From CAYSAD01 sp964428955 (lineage in GTDB: Bacteria > Patescibacteriota > Saccharimonadia > Saccharimonadales > Saccharimonadaceae), in assembly GCA_964428955.1 (NCBI GenBank), contig CAYSAD010000002.1, forward strand, positions 62,001-126,000: a DNA stretch of 64,000 nucleotides, written 5' to 3'. Below are positions 32,286 to 41,345 of this stretch, one piece after another; the stretch's first letter is position 1, and every line of letters starts with the position of its first letter. The translations under genes and the position numbers were made by a program. The notes under the pieces were generated by a model, which was given only the letters and a program-made list of their open reading frames with translations, was not told the DNA's origin and searched no databases.

Positions 32286-34916
32286 CTACTTGCGCTGTTT
32301 CTTTTTGTTTTGCCGCTGCGTCTTTTTCTTCTTCCGCGCTTGGTTCTTCTTTTTGTTGGCTTCAGTAGCAGTAGTGGCCTTTTTGGTGCCAAAATCATTA
32401 TCGCGATTCGCTTCGCCACTACCTAGTTCGTTGACGCCACGCTCGACCGACATCTCTGCCAGACGGGTCAATTCGGTCTGATATTCATCGTCTTGGGCCT
32501 GCGCGATAACCGCGTCATTCTTGTGAACATGGAAGACAGCCCTCAGGACTTCTTCGCGCAAATTTTCCTGTAGACTATCGAATAATTTTTGCGATTCAAC
32601 CCGATATTCAACCAGTGGATCGCGCTGTCCGACGCTGCGCCAGTGGATTCCCTCACGCAAGTGCTGCATGTTTTCCAAGTGCTGCATCCAAAGTGTATCA
32701 AGTACCGCCATATAGACTTCGCGCTCAACTCGTCGCAGATTCTCAATATCGATTTCGCGTTCTTTCTTCAGATACAGCTCATCGACCAGTTTCTTAGCCT
32801 CGTTGAAGCGAGCGCTGTCTTTCTTTTCTTCACCGATAGTCTTAAGTTGCGATTCCGATAATGGGAAAACAGAACTGAAATCATCGTTAAAGCGCGGATT
32901 ATTCTTGGCTGGAACAAGTGTCAGTTGACGTATTTTTTCGCCAATCAAGCGTTCAATTTCCGGCTTGATATCAACGCCTTCAAGGATCCGCCGACGTATG
33001 ACATAGACGACCTTACGATGACGATTAATCACATTATCGTACTGGACGACATTCTTCCTGGTGTCGAAGTTGTAACCTTCGACACGTTTTTGCGCCGCTT
33101 CCAGTGTCTTCGTGACTGCTTTATTTTGGATGGCCTGATCATCTTGCACACCGAGTCGATCCATTAGCGATGCGATTCGCTCACCCTGGAAAATACGCAT
33201 CAAATCATCTTCGGTACTGACATAGAACTGGGTTTCACCTGGATCACCCTGACGACCGCCACGACCACGTAGCTGGTTGTCGATACGGCGAGATTCGTGC
33301 CGCTCCGAGCCGATAACCACCAAACCACCCAGTTCTACCACGCCTTCGCCTAGTTTGATGTCGGTACCACGACCAGCAATGTTAGTCGCGAGAGTAATCG
33401 CGCCTTTTTCACCGGCTTTCTCGATAATGGCAGCTTCCCTCTCGTTGTTCTTGGCGTTGAGGAGTTCGTACTCGATACCTTCTTTTTTCAGGTAATTAGC
33501 GATCAATTCGTTCTTGGCAATCGAGGCTGAACCGACCAATACCGGTCGACCGGCTTCGTGATGCGCCTGAATCGCCTTGGCGACGGCTTTTAGTTTGCCC
33601 TTTTCGGTTTTAAAAATCAGATCTTGTTTGTCGTCACGGACAATCGGGCGGTTCGGCGGTACTTGAATGACGTCCAAACTATAAATCTGTTGGAATTCTT
33701 CGGCTTCAGTAAATGCCGTACCAGTCATACCTGACAATTTATTGTAAAGACGGAAATAATTCTGGAACGAAATCGTCGCTAGCGTCATGCTCTCTTGCAG
33801 GACCGGTACGCCTTCTTTGGCTTCGATCGCTTGGTGCAGACCTTCGTTGTAGCGGCGGCCTTGCATCAAACGGCCGGTGTGTTCATCAACGATTACCACT
33901 TCACCGTCATTGGTGACGACGTAGTCTTTGTCACGCTTGAATAAAGTTTGGGCACGTAACGCTTGATCAAGGTGATAGACCGATCGCACATAGTCCGGTG
34001 TGTACAGGTTTTTGATACCAAGCATTTTTTGGACTCTGTCAACGCCCTCGTCCGACAACGACACGCTACGGCGTTTTTCGTCGAGAATGTAATCATCCGG
34101 TTTCAATTTGGCGGCGACTTTGGCAAACTGCAAATAACTCTCCGGATTTTCGGCGGCCGGCGCGCTGATGATGAGCGGCGTGCGAGCTTCGTCAATAAGA
34201 ATCGAGTCAACTTCGTCGACGATAGCGAAGTTCAATTCTCGTTGTCGCAAAAGATCGGCATCATCGACCATATTGTCACGCAAGTAGTCAAAGCCGAACT
34301 CGTTGTTCGTGCCATACGTCACATCGACGGCATAGGCCTCTTTACGGGTTACCGGACGGAGTTTCCGCATCCTAGGGTCATCATGTTCAGCGTTGTCATA
34401 ATCTTTGTCATACACGAATGAAGCATCGTTAATAATCACACCAGTAGAAAGTCCGAGAAAATCAAACAGCTCGCCATTCCAACCAGCATCACGCTGTGCC
34501 AGGTAATCATTGACGGTCACGATATGCACGCCTTTGCCCTCGAGGGCGTTCAAGTAGCTTGGCAGTGTTGCCATCAGTGTTTTACCTTCACCAGTCTTAA
34601 GCTCGGCAACATTACCCTCATTAAGAACCAATCCGCCAATCAACTGTACATCAAAATGACGCATACCGAGGATACGATCACTAGCTTCGCGTACGATAGC
34701 GAAGGCGTCAGGCAAAACATCTTCAAGTGAAGTGTTCTTTTTCTCAAGCCTTTTTTTAAGAATAGCCGTCTGCTTGGCGAGCTCCGGCTTGGTCATGGCT
34801 TTATATTTTTCGCCAAGCGCATTAATAGCGACAACTCTCTTCTCAAGCCGGCGTAAATTCTTTTTCTGCGGATCACCAAATACTTTGGTGAGTGCCGTTT
34901 GTCTGCTTATTGCCAC
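32286..34916 (-). CDS. secA: Preprotein translocase ATPase SecA
   Basis: 876 residues. Walker A AELKTGEGKTLMATLPSYL near 103, DEAD-like VDEVDSILIDEARTPLIIS near 210, PBD and helicase domain 2 (GRGTDIKLGEGV; RGRGGRQGDPGETQFYVSTEDDLM). The C-terminal zinc/SecB-binding tail is replaced by a Lys/Arg-rich end. GTG start with GAGGGG eight bases upstream; -10 TATAAT at 34963-34968 reversed. The order hpf-secA-prfB-ftsEX echoes Firmicutes, with murD, murI and a peptidase inserted. Confidence 0.96.
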   Translation of the reverse strand: MAISRQTALTKVFGDPQKKNLRRLEKRVVAINALGEKYKAMTKPELAKQTAILKKRLEKKNTSLEDVLPDAFAIVREASDRILGMRHFDVQLIGGLVLNEGNVAELKTGEGKTLMATLPSYLNALEGKGVHIVTVNDYLAQRDAGWNGELFDFLGLSTGVIINDASFVYDKDYDNAEHDDPRMRKLRPVTRKEAYAVDVTYGTNNEFGFDYLRDNMVDDADLLRQRELNFAIVDEVDSILIDEARTPLIISAPAAENPESYLQFAKVAAKLKPDDYILDEKRRSVSLSDEGVDRVQKMLGIKNLYTPDYVRSVYHLDQALRAQTLFKRDKDYVVTNDGEVVIVDEHTGRLMQGRRYNEGLHQAIEAKEGVPVLQESMTLATISFQNYFRLYNKLSGMTGTAFTEAEEFQQIYSLDVIQVPPNRPIVRDDKQDLIFKTEKGKLKAVAKAIQAHHEAGRPVLVGSASIAKNELIANYLKKEGIEYELLNAKNNEREAAIIEKAGEKGAITLATNIAGRGTDIKLGEGVVELGGLVVIGSERHESRRIDNQLRGRGGRQGDPGETQFYVSTEDDLMRIFQGERIASLMDRLGVQDDQAIQNKAVTKTLEAAQKRVEGYNFDTRKNVVQYDNVINRHRKVVYVIRRRILEGVDIKPEIERLIGEKIRQLTLVPAKNNPRFNDDFSSVFPLSESQLKTIGEEKKDSARFNEAKKLVDELYLKKEREIDIENLRRVEREVYMAVLDTLWMQHLENMQHLREGIHWRSVGQRDPLVEYRVESQKLFDSLQENLREEVLRAVFHVHKNDAVIAQAQDDEYQTELTRLAEMSVERGVNELGSGEANRDNDFGTKKATTATEANKKKNQARKKKKTQRQNKKKQRK

Positions 34917-35022
34917 GGTAAAACCCCTCGCTGTCTGAAATATCTCTTGGAAACTAGCTTTTATTATACGCTGACGCGCGCATTTTTAAAAGGGTTATCG
35001 CGGCGAATTCGAAACGAAATAG

Positions 35023-35400
35023 CTAGCCTTGTTCGCGAGCATAACTACGCTTGAATCGACTAAGAACGCGTCGTTTTTTGCCAATATGAGAATTGTGATT
35101 GTCTTTGTATTTATGAAGTTGAGCGGCCAGCTTCGCCTCGACGATATCAACTGCGGCCAGCATATTCATAGTCGAGTCACTGGCTGTCAATTGTTTCTCC
35201 GGTACAGTTAAAATTACTTCTGCTTCGTATTTGTTACCCTTGGCCCGGTTGACTTCCCTTAGTTTCACGATGGCCGTGACGCTCTTGCGAGCATGGCGCG
35301 GCAAGTAGCGATCGAGCCGGCCGATCTTGCGCGTGACATAACGACGTGTCACCTCATCAAGTTGATATTTCACACCGCTAATGTCGATGTTTTCTATCAT
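35023..35400 (-). CDS. hpf: Short-form ribosome hibernation promoting factor
   Basis: 125 residues with the HPF/RaiA beta-alpha-beta-beta-beta-alpha core (MIENIDISGVKYQLDEVTRRYV; KLREVNRAKGNKYEAEVILTV; YKDNHNS) and a basic tail, but no C-terminal dimerisation domain. It should bind the 30S decoding site in starved cells. Strong AAGGAGGG before ATG. The upstream ACTCTTTAAAGAGT palindrome lies within its promoter region. Confidence 0.92.
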   Translation of the reverse strand: MIENIDISGVKYQLDEVTRRYVTRKIGRLDRYLPRHARKSVTAIVKLREVNRAKGNKYEAEVILTVPEKQLTASDSTMNMLAAVDIVEAKLAAQLHKYKDNHNSHIGKKRRVLSRFKRSYAREQG

Positions 35401-35434
35401 GCACCCTCCTTACGTGAGTTAGGCTTGTGCTTAT

Positions 35435-35456
35435 AGTATAGCACTCTTTAAAGAGT
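35435..35456 (-). promoter_or_regulatory. hpf -10 box with adjacent palindrome
   Basis: TATACT (35435-35440 reversed) lies next to the perfect 14-bp palindrome ACTCTTTAAAGAGT (35443-35456), which includes the serS stop codon. The palindrome sits in the -10/-35 spacer and may be an operator or simply coincide with the stop. Confidence 0.4.
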
Positions 35457-36704
35457 TTCGCGGCCAGCTAAATACGGCCGCAAGAGCTCAGGGACGTTCA
35501 ATGCGCCGTCATCACGCTGGTTGTGTTCAATCACGGCAATTAGCGAACGTGCTAGTGATACGGCCGTGCCGTTGAGTGTGTGTAGCATCTCGACCTTGCC
35601 GTCTTTCCGACGGACTCGAATGTTCAAGTTCCGTGCCTGAAAGTCCGTACAATTCGAACAGCTTGTTAATTCACGATACGCTCCATCGACGCTTGACCAA
35701 TACTCAAGATCGTATTTTTTGGCGGCTGGCGCACCAAGGTCGCCGCTGGCGATGTTGATGATACGATACGGAATTCCGAGTGCTTGCCACAGCTCTTCTT
35801 CAATACCGCGAATCGTTTCGTGCATAGCCTCACTGGCTTCGGGCGTCGTAAAGGCATACATTTCAAGCTTGTTAAACTGATGCACGCGGAACAAACCACG
35901 ACTATGTTTACCGTATGTACCCGCCTCCTTCCGATAACACGGGCTCAAACCAGCGTAGAGTAGTGGTAGCTTGTCTTCGTCGATGATCTCATCGGCATGG
36001 TAACCCGTTAGTGGTGCTTCAGCAGTACCGATTAAGCTCAAATCTTCGCCTTCGATAAAATACTCATTACTCTCACTACTACTCTTTGGAGCGAAGCCGG
36101 CCCCTTGAGCTATTTTAGCGTTGACCATGTGCGGTACAGTCATGAAAGTAAAGCCTTTTTTGGTGACAAAATCGAGCGCGAACTGCGTAATGGCATTTTC
36201 AAGTAGAGCCAAGTCGCCTTTTAAATAATAAAACTTAGCACCAGCGACTTTCGCACCTCGTTCGAAGTCAACCCAGCCGCGCCCAGTTGCGTAGTCCAAG
36301 TGGTCTTTGGCACCAGTTGGTTGATCACCCCATCGCTTTATTTCAACGCTATCCTCCTCACCGCCAACCGGCACATCAGGCTTTGTCATATTTGGAAGCG
36401 CCCACAGCAAGTCGGTGTATTCTTCGAGGCTTGCGTTCAAGTAGCTTTCACGTTCAGCCAGCTGTAATTTGATTTGTTTACCCTCGTCAATCGTCGCCTG
36501 ATCGGGCTTGCCTCCACCAACGGCGGATTTCATTTTGGCAGCGTTGGCGTTGCGCTTCTCGCGTAATTCATCTACTTGTTGCTGCAACATGCGGCGATCA
36601 CCATCAAGCTTGATTAACTTTGCCACGTCAACATCGTAGCCTTTATTCTTGGCATTCTGCGCTACCAATTCAGGATTCTCGCGGACAAATCTGATATCTA
36701 ACAT
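35448..36704 (-). CDS. serS: Seryl-tRNA synthetase
   Basis: 418 residues, class II. N-terminal tRNA-binding coiled coil (MLDIRFVRENPELVAQNAKNKGYD ... ESYLNASLEEY), motif 2 SPCYRKEAGTYGKHSRGLFRVHQFNKLEMY, motif 3 NGTAVSLARSLIAVIEHNQ. It charges tRNA-Ser. ATG 36704 is exactly six bases after TACAAT (36711-36716 reversed), 17 bases behind the ABC permease stop, so it can be expressed leaderless as well as by read-through. Confidence 0.95.
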   Translation of the reverse strand: MLDIRFVRENPELVAQNAKNKGYDVDVAKLIKLDGDRRMLQQQVDELREKRNANAAKMKSAVGGGKPDQATIDEGKQIKLQLAERESYLNASLEEYTDLLWALPNMTKPDVPVGGEEDSVEIKRWGDQPTGAKDHLDYATGRGWVDFERGAKVAGAKFYYLKGDLALLENAITQFALDFVTKKGFTFMTVPHMVNAKIAQGAGFAPKSSSESNEYFIEGEDLSLIGTAEAPLTGYHADEIIDEDKLPLLYAGLSPCYRKEAGTYGKHSRGLFRVHQFNKLEMYAFTTPEASEAMHETIRGIEEELWQALGIPYRIINIASGDLGAPAAKKYDLEYWSSVDGAYRELTSCSNCTDFQARNLNIRVRRKDGKVEMLHTLNGTAVSLARSLIAVIEHNQRDDGALNVPELLRPYLAGRETL

Positions 36705-36710
36705 ACGATT

Positions 36711-36716
36711 ATTGTA
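36711..36716 (-). promoter_or_regulatory. -10 box of leaderless serS
   Basis: TACAAT, then aatcgt, then ATG 36704. The -35 region would lie in the permease 3' end and is weak. Confidence 0.5.
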
Positions 36717-36721
36717 ACAGA

Positions 36722-37987
36722 TTACTCGGTGCGGAGTGCCTCGATCGGATCAAGCTTAGCAGCCTTGCGACTCGGGAAGTAACCGGCAATGACAGCGACA
36801 ATGATCAAACTGACTATCAAAATAACACTGTAGAGCGGCTTGTAGATAAGTAAGTTCGTCCCCTTTTCGAGATCAAGCTTATCTGTTATCCATGGATTGA
36901 GGAAGCCGACCAATAGAGCCAAAATCGTGCCAATAATACCACCGAGGAAGCCGACCCAGGCCGCCTCGTAGCGGAACAATCGGCCGACGTCTTTGCGACG
37001 CGCCCCGAGCGCTTTCATCAACCCAATCTGCTGCGTCCGCTCCAGTACCGAAATGTACTGCGTGTTGATGATACCGAATATAGAGGCGAGAATGGCCAGT
37101 GCGCCAAATCCGGCCACCCCACCCATCACAACGTTCACAAATGTGAAGAGCAACTGTTGGGCATCTTGGACCGAATAGACTTCATAGCCAACACCTTTAA
37201 TCGCATCGTGGACTACCTGCGGATCGGCATCGTCAGCCACTCTAGCGGTGACTCCATAATACTGAGCAGTACCACCTGCTGGAGCCTCGTATTCGTATAT
37301 CGTTTTTCCGTCGGCTGGTGACAGGTAGATAGCATCGGCATAATGCAGAACATTGTTCGTTTTCTTATCCACCGCAACGATGTTAAATGATACATCTTTG
37401 CCTATCGCAACTTGACCTGGGAACGCTTGTTTTTCGATATGAATGGTCACCGTCTTGCCAATTGCTGACTCTGCGTCCTTGAATCCAAGTGGCTTCACAT
37501 AACTCGCCGCGATAACGACATCACCTTTAGCTGGTTGGTGGTTCGTCAATTGGCCTGCCGTAAGTGGCAAGGTAGTCTGATCGGCCTTGATGTTCAAAGT
37601 TGGCACGTATTTTTGCTTGCTCGGGCCGACCATATAAACTGCGCTGACGTTGTACATCGGCGTCACACTACCAACACCTCGAACAGCGGCGATTTTGTCG
37701 ACGTCTGACTTACCAAGTAAACCCTGCGCGGTCTGACTTCCGGTCGAACCATATTTTTCTGGACCCGAGTCTTGCTGATCGGCAATTTTGGCAAAAACAC
37801 TCAGACTCCGAGCGTCACCATTATCTTTAATGAGGTTTGACGTGTAGTCTTGTGCGCCCGTGCCAGCGGCGAGCGCCAACGTAATCGTGAACGCACCGAC
37901 ACTAATTGCCAGGCTCGTCAGTAGTGTTCGGATTTTCGCTTGGCGCAGACTGCGACCGGCTCGCCTTACAATATCTCTTGTTTTCAT
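36722..37987 (-). CDS. MacB/FtsX-type ABC transporter permease
   Basis: 421 residues: one N-terminal membrane helix (RTLLTSLAISVGAFTITLALA), a large periplasmic MacB_PCD-like domain (about 45-270), then three C-terminal helices with the FtsX signature QIGLMKALGARRKDVGRLFRYEA. It pairs with the ATPase whose stop overlaps its start. Such pairs export peptides, lipoproteins or toxic compounds, or act as mechanotransmitters; the substrate is unknown. Confidence 0.9.
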   Translation of the reverse strand: MKTRDIVRRAGRSLRQAKIRTLLTSLAISVGAFTITLALAAGTGAQDYTSNLIKDNGDARSLSVFAKIADQQDSGPEKYGSTGSQTAQGLLGKSDVDKIAAVRGVGSVTPMYNVSAVYMVGPSKQKYVPTLNIKADQTTLPLTAGQLTNHQPAKGDVVIAASYVKPLGFKDAESAIGKTVTIHIEKQAFPGQVAIGKDVSFNIVAVDKKTNNVLHYADAIYLSPADGKTIYEYEAPAGGTAQYYGVTARVADDADPQVVHDAIKGVGYEVYSVQDAQQLLFTFVNVVMGGVAGFGALAILASIFGIINTQYISVLERTQQIGLMKALGARRKDVGRLFRYEAAWVGFLGGIIGTILALLVGFLNPWITDKLDLEKGTNLLIYKPLYSVILIVSLIIVAVIAGYFPSRKAAKLDPIEALRTE

Positions 37988-38682
37988 ACTTTTGCCTTTC
38001 GTTCCTGCTTAGAGGTTACCGATTGGACCACGCCATCCTTGATATTGATACGCATGTCGCATTTGCGAGCCAGGTCTTCATCGTGCGTCACGATAATGAG
38101 GGTCGTGCCGTTTTTCTTATTGTAATCGAACAGTAGTTTCTCAATCGTTTCACTAGTAATACTATCAAGATTGCCGGTTGGTTCGTCGGCAAACAACAGT
38201 TTCGGATCATTCACAATGGCTCGCGCGATTGCCAATCGTTGTTTCTGGCCCCCCGAAAGGTCGCGGGCACGTGATTTTATTTTGTCGTCGAGTTCGACGG
38301 CTTTGAGAGCCGCCATGACCTTGGCACGGCGTTTGCTTGGCGCCACGCCGGCGATTTCCAGCGGCAAGCTGACATTGTCGTAACAGCTCTCGTTAGCTTG
38401 AACGAAAAAACTCTGGAAAATAAAAGCCATTTTCGTTGCCCGAAAATGATCGATAGCTTTGGCTTTCAATTTTATGATATCGTCGCCATCGATGATTATT
38501 TCGCCGGTCTGTGGTCGATCAAGGCCGCTCATCACGTGCATCAACGTGCTCTTGCCCGAGCCTGATTTGCCAACGATAGCGACGGTCGTGCCAGCTGGAA
38601 TCTTCAGCGATACGTCATCAAGTGCTGTAAATATGTTGTGTTTCTTACCATATGTCTTAGTGACGTGTTGTACGGATATCAA
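37984..38682 (-). CDS. LolD/MacB-type ABC transporter ATPase
   Basis: 232 residues. Walker [16 protein letters not shown] near 37-51, signature [16 protein letters not shown] near 141-156, Walker [14 protein letters not shown] near 161-173. It starts at TTG 38682 with AGGAGG five bases upstream, so the Shine-Dalgarno, not an ATG, decides the start. Overlaps the permease start by four bases (ATGA). Confidence 0.92.
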   Translation of the reverse strand: MISVQHVTKTYGKKHNIFTALDDVSLKIPAGTTVAIVGKSGSGKSTLMHVMSGLDRPQTGEIIIDGDDIIKLKAKAIDHFRATKMAFIFQSFFVQANESCYDNVSLPLEIAGVAPSKRRAKVMAALKAVELDDKIKSRARDLSGGQKQRLAIARAIVNDPKLLFADEPTGNLDSITSETIEKLLFDYNKKNGTTLIIVTHDEDLARKCDMRINIKDGVVQSVTSKQERKAKV

Positions 38683-38701
38683 TGTGCCCTCCTTTATTGT
38701 G

Positions 38702-40204
38702 TTATTCCAAATTCATATCGGGGTAAATGGCTCGGGTCGTGGCGTCGATGTCCGGCCTAAGCTGCGGAAATGGTACACCTTCGCGAGCACTGACACCTTC
38801 GAAGATCCAAAAGACCCGTTCGCTATATCCCCAACCGCAAGCTGGCGGCATGCCATATTCCAACATCTCGACGAAATCGATGTCCAACATCATAGCTTCG
38901 TCGTCGCCCTCGTTGCGCAGAGCTTGCTGTTGTTTGAAGCGTTCAAGCTGATCGAGCGGATCATTGAGCTCCGAGAAACCGTTGCCGAGTTCACTGCCAG
39001 CGATTACCGGCTGGAAGCGTTGTACGACCCGTTCGTCGTCCGGACTAGCTTTAGCTAGCGGGCTGATGAATTTCGGCGTATTGACCAACCATACTGGTCC
39101 GGCGACATCTTTGCGGATATGCTTCCAAAGCTTATCAATACCCCGCGCCCGGTTTTCGGTTTGCTCCACTTCCAAACCATTGTCTTTCAGCGCCTTCTTG
39201 ACTTCGTCGAGCGTGCTATCAAATACGTCGATACCGTAACGCTCTTTGATAACCGTAGCGTAATCCCAGGTTTCCCATTTGCCGCTCATGTCGACATCGA
39301 ATTCGCCTAGCTTGAACTGCAGAGTGCCAAACGTTTTCTCCAGTACGTCTTTGTACATCGCTTCCATGAATACTATACCGTCTTGCCAATTGGCGTAGGC
39401 CCAATACCACTCCATCGCCACGTGTTCCGGCAAGTGCTCGTCGGAATAATTCTCGTTGCGAAAACGCGGCCCGATATCATAGACTTTTTCAAAACCGGCA
39501 CCAAGCAAACGCTTCAGTGGCAGTTCATGTGAAATCCGCAAATAAAAATCTTGATCAAGCGCATCCATATGGGTTACGAACGGCATGGCATCCGCTCCAC
39601 CGGTGGTATGCTCCAATACCGGGACGTTGACTTCAGTGAAATCATGGTCATTCAAAAAATCTCTGGTAGCTTGCCAAAATTTTGAACGACGAACAAAGCG
39701 ATCGTGCACATCGAGGTTCACGTTCATATCGACATAACGGCGACGCAAGCGCTCTTCCTTGTTGGTTAGTTCCGTCGGCATCGGCCGTAGACTTTTCGTA
39801 AGTAATCGCAGAGTTTTAACCCCGACCGAAATTTCACCGGTTTTTGTTTTTACAACTTCACCGCTAGCTTCGATGAAATCGCCGCTATCCAACAAGTTGA
39901 TATCTTTTATGCCAATGATGCTCTGTTCGCCGCTGGTTTCGGCCACATCTGGGCCGTGTAAGAACAATTGGACCTGTCCACTCTGGTCACGCAGTACAAT
40001 GAACGCCAATTTGCCGAATTTGCGCAAGCTGACAATCCGGCCGACGATACTGACCGTCTGGTTTTCGAGCGTATCAAATCGCGCCGTAATATCGCCGGCC
40101 ATGTGTGTCCGGTTCGAAGTAGCTGGATAAAGCCAAACACCTTTATCTTTAAGGGTCGCTATTTTTTTCAGTCGCTCGTCGCGATAATCTTGTAACGTTG
40201 CCAT
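38702..40204 (-). CDS. lysS: Lysyl-tRNA synthetase, class II
   Basis: 500 residues. N-terminal OB anticodon-binding fold (ITARFDTLENQTVSIVGRIVSLRKFGKLAFIVLRDQSG), class II motifs GGADAMPFVTHMDALDQDFYLRIS, PRFRNENYSDEHLPEHVAMEWYWAY, and C-terminal GWGYSERVFWIFEG, where the usual GGLGIGIDR-like motif 3 is altered. ATG 40204 is 12 bases after TATACT (40217-40222 reversed); the 5' frame extension to 40279 would run through this promoter. Confidence 0.93.
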   Translation of the reverse strand: MATLQDYRDERLKKIATLKDKGVWLYPATSNRTHMAGDITARFDTLENQTVSIVGRIVSLRKFGKLAFIVLRDQSGQVQLFLHGPDVAETSGEQSIIGIKDINLLDSGDFIEASGEVVKTKTGEISVGVKTLRLLTKSLRPMPTELTNKEERLRRRYVDMNVNLDVHDRFVRRSKFWQATRDFLNDHDFTEVNVPVLEHTTGGADAMPFVTHMDALDQDFYLRISHELPLKRLLGAGFEKVYDIGPRFRNENYSDEHLPEHVAMEWYWAYANWQDGIVFMEAMYKDVLEKTFGTLQFKLGEFDVDMSGKWETWDYATVIKERYGIDVFDSTLDEVKKALKDNGLEVEQTENRARGIDKLWKHIRKDVAGPVWLVNTPKFISPLAKASPDDERVVQRFQPVIAGSELGNGFSELNDPLDQLERFKQQQALRNEGDDEAMMLDIDFVEMLEYGMPPACGWGYSERVFWIFEGVSAREGVPFPQLRPDIDATTRAIYPDMNLE

Positions 40205-40269
40205 ATCTGTTATTAGAGTATAGCGCATAGCCCGAAAAAAGTCGCCTGAGCGTGTCGTTATAGCAACTC

Positions 40270-40298
40270 TTGTAAGCACAAGCTATTTGTGATTTAAT
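40270..40298 (+). promoter_or_regulatory. Promoter of hypothetical gene at 40336
   Basis: TTGTAA (40270-40275), 17-bp spacer, TTTAAT (40293-40298). The leader is about 30 bases and has no clear Shine-Dalgarno. Confidence 0.45.
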
Positions 40299-40335
40299 AG
40301 CTGCATAACTAGCAAATATAAACACGAGTCACACT

Positions 40336-40797
40336 ATGAGCATTCTCAGTCATGAACGAACCTTTATCCCTGTAAAAGACACTAGAGAACGACTGAAGAG
40401 CTTCGTACTCGAGCGAGTTGTAACCGGGCCACATAGTATCGAAACCGTGTATCCCGCCAGTTTTAGCTTGCTGCGTTCGTTGGTACACGAACAAAAAGAC
40501 GAATCTCACCCTGACGTACAATTGGCAATTGACGAGGCAGCTCGCTCAATTCTCGAACAAGTTAAAGCTATACAAAAGCCCGCCATAGGGCTATCGCATG
40601 TATTGGACAGTATCGACGCATGGGACGTCGACCGTTCGACCGACACTAACGCACTGGCAGTATTCCTCCTGAATGAATTCCCGGGACAGGCCCAGAGCAG
40701 CCTCTGTTACGCCTTTATGGATGCCAAAGAGTCAGGCCAACCGTTTGACGAAGCGCTCGATACCTACAACGAACGTCACAAAACCGATATATCGTAA
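40336..40797 (+). CDS. Hypothetical soluble protein, 153 residues
   Basis: Helical, acidic protein with no membrane segment or recognisable motif (RERLKSFVLERVVTGPHSIETVYP; VLDSIDAWDVDRSTDTNALAVFLLNEF). Its stop is four bases from the convergent greA stop. Not recognised. Confidence 0.65.
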   Translation: MSILSHERTFIPVKDTRERLKSFVLERVVTGPHSIETVYPASFSLLRSLVHEQKDESHPDVQLAIDEAARSILEQVKAIQKPAIGLSHVLDSIDAWDVDRSTDTNALAVFLLNEFPGQAQSSLCYAFMDAKESGQPFDEALDTYNERHKTDIS

Positions 40798-40801
40798 CTC
40801 T

Positions 40802-41257
40802 CTATTTAATCGCGACGATGTCGTATTTGATATCGCCTTTTGGCGTGGTAACGGTGATTTTTTCACCGACCGCTTTACCAAATAACGCAAGACCGATCGG
40901 TGACTCGTTACTGATTTTGCCTTCAATTGGATCAGCTTCAACCGGACCGACAACAATGTAGTTAATCGTTTTACGACCACTCTTCAATTCAACTTTTGAA
41001 CCAAGGCTGATTTTTGAACTACGACTAGCTTTAATGATATCGGCGTTTTGCAGAATATCTTCAATCTCGGCGATGCGGCTTTCCACTAAACCTTGTTCTT
41101 CACGAGCGGCATCGTACTCGGCGTTCTCGCTTAAATCACCGTAATCACGCGCCTCAGCGATCTTATCGGCAATCGCACCGCGGCGACCTTTAAGGGTCTC
41201 GAGTTCCGTCTCGAGTTCTTTTTTGCCAGCTTGCGTGATTTGGTATTGTTTAATCAT
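40802..41257 (-). CDS. greA: Transcription elongation factor GreA
   Basis: 151 residues. N-terminal coiled coil (KKELETELETLKGRRGAIADKIAEARDYGDLSENAEYDAAREEQ) carrying the acidic tip DLSENAEYDAA that enters the RNA polymerase channel, then the FKBP-like C-terminal domain (YDIVAIK end). It rescues backtracked polymerase by transcript cleavage. Shine-Dalgarno AAAGGA. Confidence 0.94.
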   Translation of the reverse strand: MIKQYQITQAGKKELETELETLKGRRGAIADKIAEARDYGDLSENAEYDAAREEQGLVESRIAEIEDILQNADIIKASRSSKISLGSKVELKSGRKTINYIVVGPVEADPIEGKISNESPIGLALFGKAVGEKITVTTPKGDIKYDIVAIK

Positions 41258-41345
41258 TATGAATTCCTTTGTCCTCTTACATATAGCGCTTGAAAATAAT
41301 ACAGCTACACCATATGTAGCGCAGCGCTTGTGAATCTCCTTACAG